64,000 nucleotides of DNA from a virus. This document shows positions 59,260-64,000 of the stretch, piece after piece. Position 1 is the stretch's first letter. Every line of letters starts with the position of its first letter. The notes below the pieces were generated by a model. That model was given only the letters and a program-made list of their open reading frames with translations, made no database searches and was not told the origin of the DNA. A program made the translations under genes and the position numbers. The DNA lies in IMG/VR virus record IMGVR_UViG_3300047323_000673, positions 1-64,000 of that record; one strand, given 5' to 3'.

Positions 59260-60123
59260 TTAACTAGGGAAAGCTACAATTGGATCACGCTTATGTTGAG
59301 TAATAACATATTGATGAATGATTTTAGCCTCAACTTCAGGTGCAATTTCTTTATGCATTAGGAATGCATCAAGAGACTCATATGGGAAGCCAAAGCCAAC
59401 ATCATCGAGTTTGCCTGGATTTAGCTCTTCTAAATCTGCGGTTGGCAATTTCGCCCAAAGTCTTTCTGGTGCACCAAGTTCTTTAGCAACTAGACGAACT
59501 TGAGTTTTAATAAGGCCATTAAGAACAGTTAAGTCGGCTGCGCCATCTCCAAACTTTGTAAAGAATCCAGTAGCTGCCTCACTTCCGTGATCTGTTGACA
59601 AAACGGCCATACGAAGTGCCGCTGCAACAAAAAATTGTGCGCTCATTCTGATTCTAGCTTTGCCGTTACCTTTATGGAAGTCCCTCTGTTCAGGAGTCAG
59701 GTTGAAGCCTGTAGCTTCTAGTGCATTAACACATTCCATTGCTAGTGCAGTAGCAGCAGGGCCAACATTAACGGTTTGAATAATATCAGGATTAATGAAT
59801 TTCAGTGCTTCTTGTGCATCAGCTTCATCAAGTTGAACACCAGCAGGCAAGCGCATTGCAACGAATTTTGCATCATAGCCTTCAGCACGAAGTTCTTCAC
59901 ATGCTAGTTGAGCGAGTCGGCCAGCAGTAGTTGAGTCAACACCACCACTAATACCAAGGACATAACCCTTAAGACCAGTAGTGCGGAGGAAGTTTTTCAG
60001 ATAATCAATGCGGTCACGAATCGCTTTTTGAGCATTAAATTTGCTCATATCAGTGCCGAATAGTTTAAGAATTTCCGCTTTAATTGCATTGTATTCTGGG
60101 GTGCCGTAGACTAGTGCTTTCAT
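59260..60123 (-). CDS. nadE: NAD synthetase, ammonia-dependent
   Basis: A 287-aa NadE, which adenylates nicotinate adenine dinucleotide with ATP and amidates it to NAD+ in the cytosol. Diagnostic motifs are the ATP-pyrophosphatase loop SGGVDST (about 59-65), a STDHGSEAATGFFTKFGDGAAD region (split at about 190-212) and KLPTADLEELNPGKLDD. Length is close to E. coli NadE (275 aa), without the glutaminase domain of the long type. The start at 60123 is fixed by AAGGAG; the longer frame would begin inside the promoter. Composition is less AT-rich than the array. A perfect palindrome overlaps the -35 box, implying repressor control. An extra NAD gene fits NAD-consuming accessory proteins, but that link is inference. 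Confidence 0.92.
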   Translation of the reverse strand: MKALVYGTPEYNAIKAEILKLFGTDMSKFNAQKAIRDRIDYLKNFLRTTGLKGYVLGISGGVDSTTAGRLAQLACEELRAEGYDAKFVAMRLPAGVQLDEADAQEALKFINPDIIQTVNVGPAATALAMECVNALEATGFNLTPEQRDFHKGNGKARIRMSAQFFVAAALRMAVLSTDHGSEAATGFFTKFGDGAADLTVLNGLIKTQVRLVAKELGAPERLWAKLPTADLEELNPGKLDDVGFGFPYESLDAFLMHKEIAPEVEAKIIHQYVITQHKRDPIVAFPS

Positions 60124-60166
60124 GTTTTTTCTCCTTGTTGAACTGTCATTTCGTTTCAGTAAGGTA

Positions 60167-60195
60167 ATGATATCGCACTTAGTTGGAAATGTCAA
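60167..60195 (-). promoter_or_regulatory. nadE promoter
   Basis: On the minus strand TTGACA (60195-60190), 17 nt, TATCAT (60172-60167), about 44 nt before the ATG. Confidence 0.75.
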
Positions 60196-60201
60196 CTAAG
60201 T
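60177..60201. promoter_or_regulatory. Palindromic operator over the nadE -35 box
   Basis: ACTTAGTTG, 7 nt, CAACTAAGT: a perfect 9-bp inverted repeat covering the -35 box and most of the spacer. The position is right for repression by a dimeric regulator. The regulator is not encoded next to it; NrtR- or NadQ-type NAD regulators are candidates by function only. Confidence 0.65.
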
Positions 60202-60276
60202 ATCTACACTTTTTTGAAAAAATTTTAGCAACTAGTATTTCTACGGTATAACTGTCATGAGATGTATAAGAAATAA

Positions 60277-60304
60277 TAAAGCCTCCAATTAGGAGGCTTT
60301 TATT
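60277..60304 (-). terminator. Terminator of the 275-aa ankyrin gene
   Basis: AAAGCCTCC/GGAGGCTTT stem around AATTA, at the stop of 60304-61131. Confidence 0.8.
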
Positions 60305-61131
60305 TAATTTTTCAATGCTGCTTTTTTCGTAGATTCCTCATATATTAAGGAAATATTCATTAATTCGCCAATAACTTCAACAGGAGTATAAGTAAGATTT
60401 TTTAAAGTATCTAAACTTTTTTCTCTATCAAGATTTATTAAGTATGTAGAAGTTTCAATATGATTGTTTTTTACACTTAATCTTAATGCTTCATAATTAT
60501 TAAGTTTAAAGTCAGCACCATTTTCCACCAATAATTTTACTATTTCTGTTTTTCCTAATTCTGCGGCTCTCATTAAAGCTCTTTCATTACGATAATGTAA
60601 ATCCGCCCCTTTATTTATAAGATTTTTTAAATCATCATTATTTCCATTTACAGCAGAAAATAATAATTGTTCATTAGCAAAATATTGTGGGTTTTTAGCT
60701 TTTACCAATTTTTCTGATACAAAACTAGAATCTATAGTTTGTCCATTTTTGGTTTCATGACAAACAGAAGCTTCAACTAAACAATTTTTTACATTATCGG
60801 AAAACATACTTAAATCACTATTCAAAACAGTTTGTGCTATTTTTCTTTGATTCTCAGTAGATAATACCAAAATATCTTTATCGTTTCTTTGAGTTAGGAA
60901 AGGACATTTTTCTGCTATTGTATTCATTAATGTAGTTACAGAGGTTCTTAAAAGTTTTTCTTTTTGAGCTACTCCCTCTGTCGTACATATGAAATTATTA
61001 ATTGATCTGGCAAATCCTTTAATGGCTTTTTCAAAATGTTCTTGAGTATAATCGGATTTATTTTTTAATAGAATGTCTGCTGCATCCTGAGCAGCAAGCT
61101 GAACCTTGGAATCAAAATTTTCATTTAACAT
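60304..61131 (-). CDS. Ankyrin repeat protein
   Basis: A 275-aa protein. About residues 153-230 hold two to three ankyrin repeats (LLFSAVNGNNDDLKNLINKGADL, then ALMRAAELGKTEIVKLLVENGADF, each about 33 residues). The N-terminal 150 residues are helical and unassigned. Four Cys are scattered there (ICTTE, KCPFL, NCLVE, VCHET). No signal peptide. The end (EESTKKAALKN) is lysine-rich but not the family tail. Ankyrin repeats mediate protein binding; the target is unknown. Confidence 0.78.
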   Translation of the reverse strand: MLNENFDSKVQLAAQDAADILLKNKSDYTQEHFEKAIKGFARSINNFICTTEGVAQKEKLLRTSVTTLMNTIAEKCPFLTQRNDKDILVLSTENQRKIAQTVLNSDLSMFSDNVKNCLVEASVCHETKNGQTIDSSFVSEKLVKAKNPQYFANEQLLFSAVNGNNDDLKNLINKGADLHYRNERALMRAAELGKTEIVKLLVENGADFKLNNYEALRLSVKNNHIETSTYLINLDREKSLDTLKNLTYTPVEVIGELMNISLIYEESTKKAALKN

Positions 61132-61280
61132 AATATTCCCTTTATATTTATATTTTAATTATATTTAGGTTAAAAAGTAAGTCAAATAATTCTAAACTAT
61201 GTTATAATTATTAAAAATGAGATAAACAAAAGAATAGTGGAACTGAGATTTTAACTAATAGCAATAATATAGGAGTGATT

Positions 61281-61520
61281 ATGAAAAGTAAGCTTCAAAT
61301 CTTTCTTAAAAGTATTATGTTTCTTGGAGTATGCTTCGGATTTGTTATTGTTGGATTAATTTACAATGATCTGAAAACAGAAACTAATCAGCCAAAGAAA
61401 GAGCTAGTAGTAGGAACTGAAATAAAATGGTCTGAATTTAAGGAAGAACCAATAGAAACAAGTGAGCCACCACTAGATGATCAATGGTTTTTACTTACCA
61501 CCATAATTATTGCAAGTTAA
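61281..61520 (+). CDS. Small single-pass membrane protein
   Basis: A 79-aa protein. The ATG at 61281 follows AGGAGTGATT; an in-frame GTG two codons upstream belongs to the Shine-Dalgarno. A hydrophobic segment (FLKSIMFLGVCFGFVIVGLIY, about 9-29, split by no charges) anchors it in the inner membrane with an acidic C-terminal domain. No lipobox match, although one Cys lies in the segment. Family unknown. Confidence 0.62.
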   Translation: MKSKLQIFLKSIMFLGVCFGFVIVGLIYNDLKTETNQPKKELVVGTEIKWSEFKEEPIETSEPPLDDQWFLLTTIIIAS

Positions 61521-61523
61521 TCA

Positions 61524-61550
61524 TAGGCCCCGTTAGGGGTTTTTTTTATT
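61524..61550 (+). terminator. Terminator of the small membrane protein gene
   Basis: GGCCCC/GGGG stem with a GTTA loop followed by eight T. Confidence 0.78.
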
Positions 61551-61643
61551 GGTTATTCAAATATTTTTTATACCCATAATTGTATTTTTACTTTTAATAC
61601 TTTTTAATTTACAATAAGTTATAAGAATAATTATATTAATACC

Positions 61644-62501
61644 ATGAAGCCAACCATCAAAGCGAAGGACACTGAACATTTAAAAAATCTTATTCAGAAA
61701 GAGATATCAATAAATGGAAATCAATGTGACTTAAACCATATTGATGTCAGTGGAATTACTGATATGGGAGGACTATTTTTTAACTCAAAATTTAATGGAA
61801 ATATATCTGAGTGGGATGTTTCAAATGTCACAGATATGAGTGATATGTTTTATTGTTCACAATTTAATAGCAATATCTCTCAATGGAATGTCTCTAATGT
61901 TAAAGATATGCAGTGCATGTTTCAACAAAGTCAGTTTAATGGTGATATTTCAAATTGGAATACATCAAAAGTAAGAGATATGATGAATATGTTTAGAGAG
62001 TCAAAATTTAATGGCAATCTTAGTAAATGGAATGTGAACAATGTAGTTGATATGAGCTATATGTTTTATTGTTCACACTTTAATGATGACATAAGCCAAT
62101 GGAATACATCTAGTGTTAAAGATATGAATCATATGTTTGCTGGAACATTTTTTAATCAAGATATATCTAATTGGAATGTACAAAATGTACTTCTTATGCA
62201 TGGTATGTTTTTAGGATCTACATTTAATAAAGATATTTCAAAATGGGATGTATCGGAAGTTTCAAATATGTCTTATATGTTTTGTGATTCAAAATTTATT
62301 GGTGATTTATCTCAATGGAAACCTTATAGATTAAATGCGTTTGGAGATTTTTTTAAAGGTTCTAAATGTGCTGTTCCTTATTGGGCAAAGTGTGAAAATC
62401 AAGCCGAAAGAGTAAAAGCAATTGATATTTTTAATTTCAATGAAGAATTAAATAAAGAATTACCCCATAATAAAAGTGGAAATAAAAAACTAAAAATTTA
62501 A
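61644..62501 (+). CDS. BspA-like repeat protein, 8 repeats (plus strand)
   Basis: A 285-aa protein, the only plus-strand member and the only one outside the array, about 6 kb beyond its end. The architecture is complete: [14 protein letters not shown]-cap, eight units (unit 4 NVNNV, unit 6 NVQNV, unit 7 DVSEV), closing [14 protein letters not shown]-cap [19 protein letters not shown] and tail [10 protein letters not shown]...NKKLKI. It ends in TAA with no following overlapping gene, so here the tail cannot be explained as a translational-coupling sequence. Confidence 0.87.
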   Translation: MKPTIKAKDTEHLKNLIQKEISINGNQCDLNHIDVSGITDMGGLFFNSKFNGNISEWDVSNVTDMSDMFYCSQFNSNISQWNVSNVKDMQCMFQQSQFNGDISNWNTSKVRDMMNMFRESKFNGNLSKWNVNNVVDMSYMFYCSHFNDDISQWNTSSVKDMNHMFAGTFFNQDISNWNVQNVLLMHGMFLGSTFNKDISKWDVSEVSNMSYMFCDSKFIGDLSQWKPYRLNAFGDFFKGSKCAVPYWAKCENQAERVKAIDIFNFNEELNKELPHNKSGNKKLKI

Positions 62502-62599
62502 TGATAAATAAAAGCTATTAATAGTATTTTTTTGATTAAATTTAATTTTTAAAGTATTGTTAATACCTGTATATATTGATTTATATGTTATAAACAAAA

Positions 62600-62631
62600 A
62601 AATAGCTCCAATCAAGGAGCTATCTTTTTTA
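62600..62631 (-). terminator. Terminator of the HTH gene
   Basis: ATAGCTCC/GGAGCTAT stem around AATCAA with A and T runs on either side, downstream of 62643-63035 and also placed to end the plus-strand gene. Confidence 0.8.
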
Positions 62632-62642
62632 TACTTAAGCAA

Positions 62643-63035
62643 TCAATCAATCATACCATCATTTGAATTTGCCTCATCGTTTGAGATTGGCTCATCAGTT
62701 GTGACTGATTTATTTGTCGCACCTTCTTTTTTAGTGTTGTTGGGATTGAATTGCTTATCACTCATGCGATATTTATCCCTGCGATCTCCCATAAGGTAGC
62801 GAAGATCCTTAATTGATAGGCCGCTTACTTCATGCATGCGGATCAAGAGAGATGCACCAACAGGTAGGCGATGGTGTCGGATTTTAGAGATAACAGGAGG
62901 TGCAACCTCAAGTGCGCGGGATAGTGCTGCATCATTTTTCAAATTAAGGTTTTGCACAAGGGTATCAAGTAGACGATTAGGATTGTATCCCAATGGATCA
63001 CCACTCATATCTGCCATATCAATTTGTTCTGTCAT
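62643..63035 (-). CDS. Cro/XRE-like helix-turn-helix protein
   Basis: A 130-aa DNA-binding protein. About residues 18-75 (NRLLDTLVQNLNLKND, AALSRALEVAPPVISKIRHH, LLIRMHEVSGLSIKDLRYLM) form a lambda-repressor-like HTH; similar proteins are common in Beta- and Gammaproteobacteria. The C-terminal 45 residues are polar, Asn/Asp-rich and probably disordered. Composition is clearly less AT-rich than the array. Target operators are unknown; it is not adjacent to an obvious partner. Confidence 0.75.
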   Translation of the reverse strand: MTEQIDMADMSGDPLGYNPNRLLDTLVQNLNLKNDAALSRALEVAPPVISKIRHHRLPVGASLLIRMHEVSGLSIKDLRYLMGDRRDKYRMSDKQFNPNNTKKEGATNKSVTTDEPISNDEANSNDGMID

Positions 63036-63214
63036 AATGGACTCCAGTTAGCTAGTAATTCATAAAATTGACCAAGTTGCCCCAATACCTTCAGAGAAGT
63101 GTATGGATTATACATAAATTTTAACAAGAAGTGTGTATTATTTGAACAGAATGATAGGTAGCGAACACAAAGTGTGCTGATAAGGTCAAGTTGGATAGGA
63201 AGCCATTAAAGTTT

Positions 63215-63253
63215 AGCCCCAATAATTAGATTATGATAATCATTATTGGAGCT
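63215..63253. repeat. Imperfect inverted repeat
   Basis: AGCCCCAATAAT and ATTATTGGAGCT flank a 15-nt AT-rich loop; one mismatch. It is placed downstream of the 63275-64000 gene on the minus strand, so a terminator or mRNA 3-prime structure is possible, but no clear T run follows. Confidence 0.5.
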
Positions 63254-63274
63254 AGAAACATTTTAAGTGGATAT

Positions 63275-64000
63275 TTACATCTTAAGTTTACGATGGCTTT
63301 GAGGTTCTTGATCATCTAACTCTTGAGCTAGTGAACTGTTTAAATCTCTGATAGTGAACATTTTTTTAGCATCTTCATTTTCTTTGATGATTTCGCTAAT
63401 TTGCTCAGTTTTTTGGATGTTTAAATCAAAAATAAAAAAACTTAAAAGTTCATGGTTGTTAAGTTCACACACTTCTTTAAATGTTAGAATTGGATCTAAA
63501 ACATTTTTTAAATTAGGTGTATTGAAAAAATGCTTGATGACAAAAGAGTTACCATCATTGCAGCCATACTCAATAATATCTAATTTAGGCCACATATATA
63601 AATTATATTTACTGGTATCATTCAAATCTAGAACAGCATCTAAAAATTCAAGATTATCTTCATAAGCTGCTTTAGCTGGCAGTCTACTTTGTAAATATAG
63701 AACTCTACTTAATTTAGGTTCTCTTTCTAGATATCTAATGACATCATAATTTCTATTTTGATTGTTTACTGCTATTTTTAAGCCAGTAGAAATATTTTGT
63801 GAAAGATTAACATAATCACCAGCAGTATGATGGTCTACCAAAAACTTAATTGTATCTAGGTCATTAGATTCACAAGCGGCTAAAAATATTTCTTTAGCAT
63901 AAGCACTTCCATTGTAAGGAAGTTCAAAAGAGATTTTATTGATTAAATCTTTAACAGTGCTTAAATCTGCTTTTTTGCAAGCTTGAGTAAGTTCATTAAC
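63275..64000 (-). CDS. Ankyrin repeat protein, 5-prime end outside window
   Basis: The frame is open from the window edge at 64000 to the stop at 63275 (241 codons seen); an internal TTG at 63841 could be mistaken for its start but the repeats continue upstream. The upstream part reads ELTQACKKADLSTVKDLI and AKEIFLAACESNDLDTIKFL, typical ankyrin helices; further degenerate units follow. The C-terminal part (LLSFFIFDLNIQ to SLAQEL) matches 43051-43803. The tail is SSLAQELDDQEPQSHRKLKM. Confidence 0.78.
   Translation of the reverse strand, partial: VNELTQACKKADLSTVKDLINKISFELPYNGSAYAKEIFLAACESNDLDTIKFLVDHHTAGDYVNLSQNISTGLKIAVNNQNRNYDVIRYLEREPKLSRVLYLQSRLPAKAAYEDNLEFLDAVLDLNDTSKYNLYMWPKLDIIEYGCNDGNSFVIKHFFNTPNLKNVLDPILTFKEVCELNNHELLSFFIFDLNIQKTEQISEIIKENEDAKKMFTIRDLNSSLAQELDDQEPQSHRKLKM

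Noticed and set aside
59260-60195. Longer NadE starting at 60195
   Set aside because: It would begin inside the -35/operator region and lacks a Shine-Dalgarno, whereas 60123 follows AAGGAG.
63275-63841. Complete 188-aa gene starting at 63841
   Set aside because: The supposed start is TTG within an ankyrin helix, and the frame stays open with clear ankyrin sequence to the window edge.
1-64000. tRNA, rRNA, insertion sequences, integrase or replication origin
   Set aside because: None could be recognised by eye; no transposase or integrase motif or terminal inverted repeat was found in any frame.

Overview
The window is an AT-rich bacterial accessory region dominated by one enormous paralogous family. 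Small islands of closer-to-ordinary composition (a GGGG-type lipoprotein at 13955-14770, nadE at 59260-60123, a helix-turn-helix protein at 62643-63035) are written in plain Proteobacterial style, with Shine-Dalgarno sites, sigma70 promoters and GC-stem terminators. The nadE, the H-NS-type remnant and the lipoprotein suggest a Beta- or Gammaproteobacterium. The IcmW-like and coupling-protein-like genes suggest a large plasmid or integrated conjugative/effector island. This assignment is inference; no rRNA, tRNA, replication or complete transfer gene is visible.

Layout. 1-2222 (minus): a three-gene operon with a 150-aa IcmW-like protein, a Lon-type AAA+ ATPase without protease domain and a 73-aa unknown. 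2395-5504 (plus): six genes built from a 23-residue WYxNGxxHRxxGPA repeat. 5501-55632: 53 minus-strand genes of cytosolic BspA-like (DUF285) 24-residue-repeat proteins carrying 3 to 12 repeats each, arranged in operons of up to seven genes joined by 4-nt ATGA overlaps. Plus-strand or unrelated genes are interspersed: two DUF4116 proteins, ankyrin-like proteins, a fragment resembling the DotL/TrbC coupling protein, an ADP-ribosyltransferase-like protein, a primase-like protein, small lipoproteins and a frameshifted H-NS-type gene. 55737-64000: small unknowns, a 678-aa treble-clef-repeat protein with an embedded PD-(D/E)xK-like nuclease, nadE with a palindromic operator, ankyrin proteins, the only plus-strand BspA-like gene (61644-62501) and a HTH protein.

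The most striking observation is that proteins with unrelated repeat folds (BspA-like, HRxxGPA, DUF4116, ankyrin-like, primase-like and others) end in the same kind of tail. It is a short acidic helix of the type KELxxEL, an Asn/Ser-rich linker and a terminal basic motif close to KKhK[I/L/V]. The proteins have no recognisable signal peptides. With an IcmW-like adaptor and a DotL/TrbC-derived protein in the same window, the simplest hypothesis is a large arsenal of type IVB (Dot/Icm-like) secreted, eukaryotic-like repeat effectors sharing a C-terminal sorting signal.

The family is evolving rapidly by recombination. Lengths step by 24 residues, some distant genes share caps, one tail is frameshifted in a homopolymer, and four collapsed gene remnants keep only the head and/or tail codons (15888-15959, 34043-34075, 50508-50525, 54850-54937). 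Many operons start from near-identical promoters (TTGTTT, 16 nt, TAGAAT/TAAAAT), so expression is probably coordinated.
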